A model generated the notes under the pieces. That model was not told the origin of the DNA. It made no database searches and worked only from the letters and a program-made list of their open reading frames with translations. Positions 40,135 to 49,281 of a DNA stretch of 51,329 nucleotides are shown piece after piece; position 1 is the first letter of the stretch, and every line of letters begins with the position of its first letter. The DNA is taken from NCBI GenBank assembly GCA_001310555.1, contig BAXO01000032.1:1-51329 (forward strand), read 5' to 3'. This stretch comes from Bacillus sp. JCM 19058. Its GTDB lineage: Bacteria; Bacillota; Bacilli; Bacillales_H; Bacillaceae_D. The position numbers and the translations under genes were made by a program.

Positions 40135-40978
40135 TTAAGGCTTTTCCAACGATATTGTCCCAAGCTGTCCAGACCGTAGCTCTCTTAAAACAATTTCCGC
40201 CGCTTTATCGTAATCTACTTCGCCTCCGCTTATTAGACAGCCCCGCTTCCGGCCGATCTCATCAAACAAGGAAAGGCCGTCTTCTGGAACATAGTCCAGC
40301 TTATAGCGCTGCTGAACCCTTTGAGGATATTCTTCCTTTAAATAGTTAAGGACGAATAACGCAACTTCCTGAAAGTCAAGGAGCTCGTCCTTGATCGCTC
40401 CGGTCGCAGCCAGCCTGTATCCCGTCACTTCATCTTCAAACTTTGGCCATAAAATTCCCGGGGTATCGAGCAGCTCCAGCTCCTTGCCGACCTTAATCCA
40501 TTGCTGCTGCTTCGTTACACCCGGTCGATCTCCGACCTTAGCTGTTTTTTTTGGACGCTAGACGATTGATTAATGTTGATTTACCGACATTCGGGATTCC
40601 TAAAATCATCGCGCGTAGGGCACGGGGCTTCAGACCCTTCTCCCGCATTTTGGCGAACTTGGCGCTCGCTTGCTTTTTACACGCCGAAGCAATGTTTTCT
40701 ACCCCTTTTCCTGTCTGAGAGTTGATCGCGAGTACGGCTGCACCTTGATTTTCAAACCATTGCTTCCAATCTGCCGTTACAGCCGAATCTGCTAAATCTG
40801 CTTTATTTAATAAAATGAGTCGCGGCTTATGCTCAACAATTTGATCGATAAGCGGATTCCTTGAAGAGATTGGGATCCGTGCATCTAGTATTTCGATAAC
40901 AACGTCGATTAATTTTAATTTCTCAGTAACTTCACGCCTTGCTTTTGCCATATGGCCAGGAAACCATTGAATAGCCAT
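40135..40978 (-). CDS. rbgA: RbgA (YlqF), ribosome biogenesis GTPase (frameshifted)
   Basis: RbgA is an essential circularly permuted GTPase for 50S subunit maturation. The start at 40978 gives [20 protein letters not shown]. The permuted motif order is visible: G4 [11 protein letters not shown], then G1 [16 protein letters not shown], then G3 [13 protein letters not shown]8 at 40545-40552 is one base too long; with seven, [20 protein letters not shown] reads through G2. The ~280 residues are full length. It is 12 nt after lepB. Confidence 0.95.
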
Positions 40979-40989
40979 CACACCAACTC

Positions 40990-41541
40990 CTATTTTGCGA
41001 TCCGCACATCGGTAATCGGCCAAAAAACAATATTTGCTTTGCCAATTACTTCGTTCATTGGAATTGATCCAATATCGCGACTGTCTTTACTATGTCGGCG
41101 GTTATCACCTAGTACAAATAATTCTCCTTCCGGGACAACCGTTTCGTTTGACAGATCAGAAAGACGGAAATCGTTCGTTAACGTCTCCCCTTGATACTGC
41201 CTTTTGATTCCATCAAGATACGGCTCATCAACCGGTTCATCATTTACATATAACATATCTGAGCGATATTCTATTTTATCGCCCGGTAGCCCGATGATTC
41301 GCTTAATATAGTCTTTTCCTCCCGGAGCATGAAAAACGATGATATCGAAGCGTTCAGGCTCGCTAATGACATAGCTAAATTTATTGACGATCATCCGATC
41401 ACTGTGCTCAAGCGTCGGCATCATCGATTCTCCGTCGACGACAATCGGAGCAAATAAAAAGTATCGAATGAGAAATGCTAGCACTAAGGCGATTACAACC
41501 GCCTTTAACCATTCCAAAGACTCAGATTTTTCCTTCACCAT
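40990..41541 (-). CDS. lepB: LepB, type I signal peptidase
   Basis: This is a signal peptidase I of the short Gram-positive type (183 residues) with one N-terminal membrane anchor ([20 protein letters not shown]). The catalytic Ser is in [11 protein letters not shown] and the Lys in [35 protein letters not shown] is box E. The frame is intact. In relatives it lies between rplS and rbgA. Here rplS is absent upstream and a non-coding region follows. Confidence 0.95.
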   Translation of the reverse strand: MVKEKSESLEWLKAVVIALVLAFLIRYFLFAPIVVDGESMMPTLEHSDRMIVNKFSYVISEPERFDIIVFHAPGGKDYIKRIIGLPGDKIEYRSDMLYVNDEPVDEPYLDGIKRQYQGETLTNDFRLSDLSNETVVPEGELFVLGDNRRHSKDSRDIGSIPMNEVIGKANIVFWPITDVRIAK

Positions 41542-42318
41542 TCAACAAGCCTCCATCAGAAGAAACATCTCTTTTCATTACATTTTAGCATAAGCCTAGG
41601 CTTAAATATACTCCGGTGGCCACAAATGTTGAGAAAAAGCTGTGTCTTACAGTTCTCGGCTCGAAGATGTATTGGGCGAAACTGTGTTCGTCTCTGAACA
41701 CGGAGTGAGTCCCGACTATTGCATTGGAGAGAACTGCCGCGGGCGGATTCCTCGATACACTTTCGAGGATAGGGACACGCATTCCGCAGGCGAGCGTGGA
41801 AATAACCGGATACGTCGGTCGATGTCCACCTGTAATAAGTCATTGTACCAAAGGTCGCAGTCACTTAATTTACCCCCACCTATGCAACATACATTTGCTG
41901 TAGCAGAGCACCTACGTGTCTTTGCATCATGTAAACAGAAGCAAGGGTTGTGCTAGTCAAACCTGATAAGGTTGAAAAAAAATCAATACAGGCGATGCTT
42001 AAAGTCGCTGCCATGAACTTGAAAAAATTAGCCATTCGGGGCTTTAGGGAGGTCTTTTGCCTCCGACTCTAACTGGTTCAAACACGAAAACGACTGATCA
42101 GAATGTCAAGATGGCTCTGAGGAATTCCCCTAGAGCCATTTTGGTTACGGTCTTTTTTTATATAACGTACAATAAAGAAACAAAATCACGCAATAAATTT
42201 GACACGAGGTGTTGCGGTTTTGCGTAGCTCTAAAAGCGAGCATCGTCCTGTCGAGTGGCTGTTTTTCCGTTCTGTTCGACTGTCACTGGAAAACTCAGCA
42301 GTCCTTCGTATTTTCCCT
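41542..42318. other. Non-coding region upstream of lepB with structured repeat-like element
   Basis: This stretch of 777 nt has no supported gene. Between about 41640 and 41830 it is unusually rich in short inverted repeats: GTGTTC/GAACAC (41684-41701) and CCTCGA/TCGAGG (41750-41768). The phrases CCGCAGGCG and CCGCGGGCGG recall the dispersed intergenic repeats of Bacillaceae. A further hairpin lies at 42112-42137. The promoter of lepB should be here. The repeat-family assignment is from memory of such elements and is unproven. Confidence 0.45.
42112..42137 (-). terminator. Possible terminator downstream of the second sugar cluster
   Basis: TGGCTCT and AGAGCCA frame a GGAATTCC-like centre, about 180 nt past the oxidoreductase stop. 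The tail on the minus strand is only weakly T-rich, so confidence is low; it could serve both strands. Confidence 0.35.
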
Positions 42319-44559
42319 TCACTCATACACCCGCACTTCGATCAATTCAGCTCGCTGGCAACCATTTGTTGCTTCTACAACAACCCGTAAGGACGTACCA
42401 GTGACGGCTTCGGCTAACTTATGGACTCGCTTCCTTCTTCGATTATCCTTTACTCGGACCACCGTCTCCCAACGCTCCCCTTCTAGAACTTGAATCTGAT
42501 AATCTTTAATTAATTCCGGTATGACGTCAAATGGCGTTAAATGATGATGAAGATTAATTAAATATTCATTAACATCGTCATTAAATGTGAGATGAATTTC
42601 TGAAACGGTCACTGGTCCTTGCCAATTCAATTGAATCCATTCCGGCTGCTTTGCATCAACTGGCTCTGATACCCACATATGGGGCCCTCCGTATGGGCGA
42701 TTGAAGCCATCAACGACCCTGTCGGTTGAATACGCTGTTGTTTTGCCGTGAACAAAAAAAACAAAACGGTTTTCTTTCTAAACCTTTCATCGACCATCGT
42801 AATACTGGACTATCAATTTGTTCATATAAATTTTGAATTTTTACTGCACCTGCATCTTTAAAAGAAAGAACGCCTGTCATCGGCTCTGCTGACAAATATA
42901 GCGCAACATCTTTATTTGCTTTTACAATGACAAACACATTTTGTAATTCCTTTATGACCACATTGTTTATTTCGAATTTCACCCATTGCTTTTCTCCCTT
43001 TGCCACTTCGGCGATCGCCCTTGTCATAATTGAATGAGGGATATAATTTTGTGGTTTTCCAGTTTCCCAGATCTCAATTTCAACTATTGTCGGTACACTC
43101 GCATCAAGTAAGATGCTGATATTCTCCAATTGTGAGTCAACCGGGAATAGAAAACCTGCATTTTGTATTAAAGAATAGCGCTCTCTTCCTTCTCTAATTT
43201 CTATTTGCTGACAATAGCTCGATCCTTCAACTGTTGCTTGCTGGGCTAAATCATTGTCATCTTCATTTGCGACTCCTAGCAATGAAGCACCTTGCTTCAG
43301 CATCGTTTGTTGAACTATTTTCATATAGTTGGCCTGAAGCTCCCTCGGTGTTATTCGATAATCAATAGAAAGTGCAGCGCCAACACCTGCTGCTTCGCCC
43401 ATAACCGCACAGGTCGCCATCACCCTTGTTGAGCCAAAAGCTACATGTGAAGCGCTAATATTCCGGCCTGCAAATAAAAGGTTTTTTACATTCCGTGAAT
43501 ATAAACTGCGGAACGGGATATAGTAATTGCCATCGGCCTGCAAATGTTTAGAGCCGCTCTCTGCTGCATACATTCCGCCAGGAGGGTGCAGATCAATCGA
43601 CCAGCCTCCAAAAGCAACTCGGTCCTCAAACTCAACTTGGTTGAGGATATCATTTTGCGTCAAAATGTAATCGCCAAGAAATCGACGATACTCTCGTTTA
43701 CCAGGAACGGAGCCGACCCATTCCAGAGTAAGATTATCTGCTTTAAACTTTCCTGAGTTTTTAATATAATCCCATATCCCATAAATGACCGACCATAACT
43801 CATCACGTATTCGTTCATTCTCATATACGTATCCAGCTCTCCGCCCCATTCAATCCACCAATAATAGCAGCCAGAATCGCCACTACGAATAATTCTTTTC
43901 TCTGGAATTAAAGTTTTCGTAATATCCTTTGCAAAGCTTGGAGGAACATATTTTACCGGTTGGCCGGCATCTTTTGTGTAAAATAATATCGTGCTTCCTA
44001 ATGTAACGTTATCGGCTTTTTCTGGTGCCCAACTTTCGTTGAATTCGTCACGCGCCTCGCGACCGATACGATATTGCGCCCTTGCGAGATAACCGACGAG
44101 CCCATCTCCTGTACAATCAAGAAAAATGGGACTCTCAAAACGAATTTCGCGTTCCGATCCCATCATCCAGCCGCTAACCGCATGAATGACACGCTCCCCT
44201 TCCCGACCATCCGCTTCAACTGTTCGTACATCTGTATTCAGAAACAATTCAATATTTTTCTCCGCTTTAACGGTTTCCAAAATAATTAAGTCCCAAATGT
44301 ATGGGTTCCCTTCCGGATTTCGGTATTGGTTTTCGACAAACATTTCGCCCATAATACCTGTTTCCCGCGAATAACGATTGACACCACCTTTGGATGCTCC
44401 TGCAATCCAAACTCGAACTTCACTGCTTGAATTCCCCCCCAACACCAGACGATTCTGGATCAATGCCACCTTCTTGCCAAGCCTAGCAGAAGCCACTGCT
44501 GCGCACACTCCTGCCAAGCCACCACCAATGACCGTGATATCTTTTTTTTGACACCTCAT
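42319..44559 (-). CDS. FAD-dependent oxidoreductase with C-terminal carbohydrate-binding-like domain (frameshifted)
   Basis: This is a ~746-residue flavoprotein of the FAD_oxidored type (PF12831-like). The Rossmann motif is TVIGGGLAGVCAAVASARLG, followed by LVLGGNSSSEVRVWIAGASK and FLDCTGDGLVGYLARA. The C-terminal part has GRNISASHVAFGSTRVMATC, then a beta-rich segment and a final galactose-binding-like module (YGGPHMWVSEPVDAKQPEWI). The breaks are a lost base near 43830 and A8 at 42754-42761 (one too long). The exact start is uncertain: the T8 at 44540-44547 puts ATG at 44559, but with T7 a GTG at 44552 would give VSKKDITVIGGG. It ends the sugar cluster; the substrate is unknown. Confidence 0.82.
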
Positions 44560-44598
44560 ACCTCATTTGATACCAGCCCTTCTTGTTTTTTCATATTT

Positions 44599-45480
44599 TC
44601 AGCCTTTCACAGCTGAACTCGCCACACCTGCAATAATGTATTTTTGACCAATGAAGAAAACAATTAACATTGGTACAATTGCAGCAGCTGCAGCTGCCAT
44701 CATTCCGTTATAATCGATCGAGAATTCATGTACAAATTTTGCAAGCCAAGTGGTACAGTATATAAGCTTTCGTCTAGTAAAAATACTAAGGCGTCCTCAT
44801 AGTTATTCCAATTCCATGAAAAGTCAATAATCGCAAATGTCATAATTGCTGGTTTGGCCAACGGTAAAAAAATTTGAAAGAAAATTCGCCAGTGTCCAGC
44901 TCCGTCTATAAATGCAGATTCTGAGATTTCTTTTGGGATACTCATAAAAAAACTGTCTCAGAAAAAATACACCAAAAATCGTTACGAGCGAAGGCAGGAT
45001 CAACGCCCAATGTGTATTATAAATACCAGCCCAATCAAACATAATAAACTTCGGAACAAACAAGACTTGGGGTGGTACCATCATCATAGATAAATAGAAA
45101 ATAAAGATCAGTTCGCGCCCTTTAAATGGGATTCGAGCAAAGCCATAGGCAGCCATTGAACCGATAAATATCGCGCCTAACGTCCCGGAAATTGCCACCT
45201 TCAACGAATTCATGTAATACGTGATAAAGCTGTTATTACCAAGCCATACTTTTATGTGGTGGTCAAAAACAGGCTCCGACGGGATCCATTGGATAGGAAA
45301 AATAAATACTTCAGCTGGGCTTTTAAATGATGTACTTAGCATCCACAAAAATGGAGCAATCATGAAAAGAGCCACGATCAGCATAAGTAGGGTCATGAAT
45401 AGCTTTCTTATATGCGAAGCTCTCATGCTTTTACTAACCTGAACAGTGGATGGCTTTACTTTAACTGCAGTTGGTTCCAA
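44599..45480 (-). CDS. MalG-like sugar ABC transporter permease (frameshifted)
   Basis: This is a CUT1 permease of ~293 residues. The TTG start at 45480 follows AAAGGATT. The six-helix layout includes LFMTLLMLIVALFMIAPFLW and the EAA loop PKEISESAFIDGAGHWRIFF with QIFLPLAKPAIMTF. A7 at 44946-44952 is one base too long (corrected LRQFFMSIPKEISESAFIDG). A base is missing near 44733 (corrected VHEFSIDYNGMMAAAAAAIV). The end IIAGVASSAVKG stops at 44599 and is typical for the family. Confidence 0.88.
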
Positions 45481-45500
45481 GATCTATCAATCCTTTCGTT

Positions 45501-46379
45501 TTAATAATGCACCCACTTCTTCTGGCCATACCACTGTAATAAAGTAACTAGCAAGATAATGAGGAACAACACTAACGCAACAGCAGACGCGTACCCAAGC
45601 TCATAATAACGGAAAGATGTTTGATAAATATACAATGCAAGCACATTCGTGCTATCGCCTGGCCCACCACCTGTTAGAGCATGGATCAAACCGAAACTTT
45701 TAAATGATGAAATAAACCCTATGATTAATAAAAAGAACGTGATTGGGCTTACTAAGGGAAACGTAATGAAGCGAGTGATATGCCAAAATTTTGCACCATC
45801 TATTTTTGCCGCATCCTCTAATTCTTCAGGAACGTTTTGAAGTGCTGCTAGAAAAATGACAATATTAAAGCCCAGTACAAACCAAATGGACATAATATTT
45901 ATCGCATACATAGCCGTATCTGTCGCAGAAAGCCAGCCTGGTGGATTAGAGATACCAAAGCGCAGCAGGCTTTGATTGATCGGTCCATTACTTGGATGAA
46001 AAAGCAGCATCCAAACAAATGCTATCGCGATACTGCTAGTGATATAAGGTAAAAAGAACATTGCTCGTAATACATGCTTTAAATAGACGAGCTTATTTAA
46101 AATGATAGCAACGATAAATGCTAGTATTACAGCCACTGGTACATGCAACAAATAAATTGCTGTATTAAGTAAGGTTGTATGGAGCAAAGAATCATTCCAT
46201 AGTTGTTTGAAATTTTCAATCCCAATAAACGATACTCCGATGCCAGCAGGGCCTTTCCAATCCGTAAATGCTAATACCGATGAAAACAAAAGAGAAATAA
46301 AAAAGAAAATAACTACGCCGAGTACACTTGGAAGAATGAATAGATATCCAATTAACTTTTGTCTATTTAGCCAATGCAA
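45501..46379 (-). CDS. MalF-like sugar ABC transporter permease
   Basis: This is a CUT1 permease with an unbroken frame of ~292 residues. The start at 46379 (TTG, LHWLNRQKLIGYLFILPSVL) has AGGG eight nt upstream. An in-frame TTG at 46406 lies within the hairpin and is less likely. The EAA loop is VPEELEDAAKIDGAKFWHIT with RFITFPLVSPITFF. Helices include IFFFISLLFSSVLAFTDWKG. It is co-transcribed with the binding protein across a 27-nt hairpin region and with the MalG-like gene. Confidence 0.9.
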   Translation of the reverse strand: MHWLNRQKLIGYLFILPSVLGVVIFFFISLLFSSVLAFTDWKGPAGIGVSFIGIENFKQLWNDSLLHTTLLNTAIYLLHVPVAVILAFIVAIILNKLVYLKHVLRAMFFLPYITSSIAIAFVWMLLFHPSNGPINQSLLRFGISNPPGWLSATDTAMYAINIMSIWFVLGFNIVIFLAALQNVPEELEDAAKIDGAKFWHITRFITFPLVSPITFFLLIIGFISSFKSFGLIHALTGGGPGDSTNVLALYIYQTSFRYYELGYASAVALVLFLIILLVTLLQWYGQKKWVHY

Positions 46380-46400
46380 AGGTAATCCCTCGTTTCGATC

Positions 46401-46426
46401 ATCCAAGAGGGGAACTCCTCTTGGAT
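46401..46426 (-). other. Intercistronic hairpin between binding protein and permease
   Basis: ATCCAAGAGGAG and CTCTTGGAT arms form a stem with near-perfect pairing directly after the binding-protein stop (46434). There is no T tract, so it more likely protects the upstream mRNA or attenuates, keeping the binding protein in excess over the permeases. Confidence 0.7.
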
Positions 46427-46433
46427 GGCCTTA

Positions 46434-47735
46434 TTAATTGTCCAAATACTCATTATGTTTTTTCTTTACTTCTTCAATGGTATTTTCAACAGACTGTTCC
46501 CCTAGGTAAAATTTCTGTGATTCCACTTTCAGCGTATCCGATACTTGTACCGGAATTGTTTCCTTCACTTCTCCAAACGGTGTAAACACTCGCTCTAATG
46601 ATTCCATATCATACATGTGTTCCACATCCTCAACGAGTAATCTCATGGCCTCTTCAATATCGGCATCCTTTGACGATGGTATTCTTCCGCCATTTGCTAG
46701 CGGCATCATTCCTTCATCGGCATACCATTTAATAAATTCCCACGCCTCATCCTGATGCTTTGAATTGGCAGAAATGGAAAGAGCATCACCAAGCATCGTT
46801 CCGACTTGCTCTCCACCCTCAAATTGAGGAACAGGGGCAAGAGCAATGATGAAATCGCGTGGATACTCATCTAAATCATTAGACATTCTTAAAATCCCTT
46901 CAAATGCACTAAACATTGCCACTTCACCACTTAAAAACATATGATCTGGCGCGATTCCAGTTGCAATCTGTTCACCTAAAGGAGGGACTGTCTCATCCTC
47001 GTACATCATTTCATACATTAACTCGAAACCTTCCTTAACCAATGGGTGATTAAAATTCGACGTGCCGTCACCTTTCACCCAACCCTCTGACAACAAGGCA
47101 CTTTGAAGAATTAAGTTCAATTCAGAATCCCATGTGATCATTCCCCATTGATCGTCCGTTTTTAATTTCTTTGCATATTCTTTGAACTCTTGCCACGTCC
47201 ACTCTATTGGAACTGGCAATCCGGCATCGTCTAAAGCATCTTTATTTAAAAAAAATCAAATCGGCGCTCTGCTTCGTAGGTACAGCGTAATACGTGTCAT
47301 TAAATTTCCATTGCTTAGCTGCGTCTCCCATTTTTTCTTCAATATCATAGCCATCAAACTCTCCTAAATCGACAAGAAAGTTAGCTTCAATCCGATCCTG
47401 GAGTACACTTGGGCTATACCCCATCAAAAGGTCTACATTTTGTCCAGTTTGTAATGCGGTGTTTAAACGAAGGTTCCATCATCATCATTAACGAAACGGG
47501 TGTACTCTACCTGTATATCAGGATTATGTTCATTCCACTCATCCACTACGGCTTGCGGCCCCGCCTCAGGGGGAACACCTCCCCAAAATTGCAAGGTAAC
47601 CACTTCATCAGAAGAGCTCTTGGCTTGAGAGCCACCATCGTTTTCTACATCTCCATTATTTGATGCATTAGAATTACAGCCAACCAGTAGCAGGAAAACA
47701 AAAAACATGAAAAAATAATTTCGCGCTTGATCCAT
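46434..47735 (-). CDS. Family-1 extracellular sugar-binding lipoprotein (frameshifted)
   Basis: This is the solute-binding lipoprotein of the second sugar transporter, ~433 residues. The signal peptide MDQARNYFFMFFVFLLLVGC ends in the lipobox LVGC. The substrate-binding fold is typical: VTLQFWGGVPPEAGPQAVVD and a hinge region with EVAMFSAFEGILRMSNDLDE. A base is missing near 47465 (corrected GTFRLNTALQTGQNVDLLMG). A8 at 47248-47255 is one too long (corrected DLIFLNKDALDDAGLPVPIE). It has a GGAG ribosome site and a cre-like site 99 nt upstream. Confidence 0.88.
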
Positions 47736-47833
47736 TTTGAATCTCCCTTCGTTCTATTTTTATGTTCAATTAAAAATGTATCAGCTGTAAGCCCTTTTCG
47801 TAATGAACAAATCCATGTTGTAAATAGAACGAT

Positions 47834-47847
47834 TGTAAGCGCTTCCT
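47834..47847 (-). promoter_or_regulatory. cre-like site at the end of the regulator gene
   Basis: AGGAAGCGCTTACA (minus strand) keeps the central AAGCGCTT core with two mismatches to the cre consensus. It overlaps the stop codon of the regulator gene and lies about 100 nt upstream of the binding-protein start. Catabolite control is inferred. Confidence 0.5.
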
Positions 47848-49281
47848 ATTTATTTTGACGAAAATCGCTCGGTGTTTGTTTCGTAAACCGTTTGAAAATT
47901 TTTATGAAGTAGTTATCATTTGAAAAACCTACTTGCTCAGCTACTTTTTTTAATTGGCAAATCAGTTTGAGTCAGCTTATACTTAGCATGTTCGATTCGT
48001 ACAGATTGAATAAAATGGATAAGAGATTCTCCGGTTTTCTTTTTAAACAGGCTGCTTAAATAGTTCCCATCCATGGCCACATATTTTGCCAGCATCTTTA
48101 CCGATAATGGCTCATGATAGTGATACTTAATATATTCAATAACCTTATTCACCTCGAAATGATCAGAAGAGATGCCAATTTCATCTAATCGTAATTGGTA
48201 TAATTGTAAAAACCGTTCGGTTATTGCTTGTTTTAACTGATCATGATTGAGACTATGACTAATCACGAGTCCCTGATCGCCGTCACTATTTGCAATTCGA
48301 GAAAGTATTTTATCTAGCTCCTTAACCTTCTCTTTAACAATGTGGGGAGGATATTTCTTCTCTTCAATGAGTGCCCATATTTTATTTAGTGAATATAGCA
48401 ATTCGGTTGATTCACCTGTTCAAACACCTCCACTAATTCACGTTCAAGCTTCCAAAGCTTATGACCCGAGTCAAATTCAAATTGCTCTAACGTCCATTCA
48501 CCGTACCAAAAAGCATCTAGCTTTCTTAACACTCTTTTCCAAGTTTCTTCTATTCCTTCATCTTTATCTACTTTTGAAGAAGCGATGGCCAGTGTTTTTT
48601 TCCTGTACGATTTGTTTTTTTTAATTGAATGGGACCTTTTGTCCAATAAAAGATACTTGTTTGCCCTGGTGCTTGAAAAAGGTGAATAATCGGTTCTTCC
48701 TCCCTACTGACAAGGTTCAAATTATACATGTCAGCCTCTTTAAAGCTTGATGATCCGTGTAAAACACAGATAATAGTTAATTGATATTCTTTCATTAATA
48801 AAGATGGTAGTACATCGATATTTTCAACAGGTCCGTTTCCATGAATTAACTTCCACAAATTTAAATAATACTGTTCAATTTCTTTCATTCCTCTTCCTCT
48901 ACGTGTTAGCAATTCTACATTCAGTTTCCCAAGTGCTTCCCGTAAAGATTGCACACTCATAGATAATTTAAGTATGTAATTAGAAGCACCATACTCCATT
49001 GCCTGTCTAACATACTCAAATTCATTCAAACACGAAAGCATCAGAAACAATCCTTCAAACCCGTTTTCTTTCGCCGTTTTTAGCAATTCAATTCCATCCA
49101 TAATCGGCATCAGAATATCTGAAATCACAAGATCCGGTTCGTTTTCTTTCATTATTCGTAACGCTTCCTCACCATTACTCGCTTCGCCAATTACAGAAAA
49201 TCCCAACTTCTCCCATTCAATCAATTCCCTAATGGATTCTCTTACAAAAACTTCATCTTCAACGAGTAATACTGTCCACAT
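47846..49281 (-). CDS. YesN-type response regulator, AraC family (frameshifted)
   Basis: This is the regulator of the second pair, ~477 residues after correction. The receiver has MWTVLLVEDEVFVRESIREL, the phospho-acceptor in LVISDILMPIMDGIELL and the lysine in YILKLSMS. The AraC domain has YHYHEPLSVKMLAKYVAMDG and the final helix QVGFSNDNYFIKIFKRFTKQ. The breaks are T8 at 48615-48622 and T7 at 48595-48601 (each one too long; corrected QLKKQIVQEKTLAIASSKV), a lost base near 48405, and T7 at 47945-47951 (one too long). It ends at TAG 47846. The start overlaps the kinase gene. Confidence 0.87.

Noticed and set aside
41642..41956. A 104-codon plus-strand frame upstream of lepB
   Set aside because: Its translation is low-complexity and overlaps the inverted-repeat element; nothing suggests a real protein.
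318..49281. Reading the broken genes as true pseudogenes
   Set aside because: Conserved catalytic residues and full lengths survive, and essential genes are equally affected, so decay is unlikely; error is the simpler explanation.
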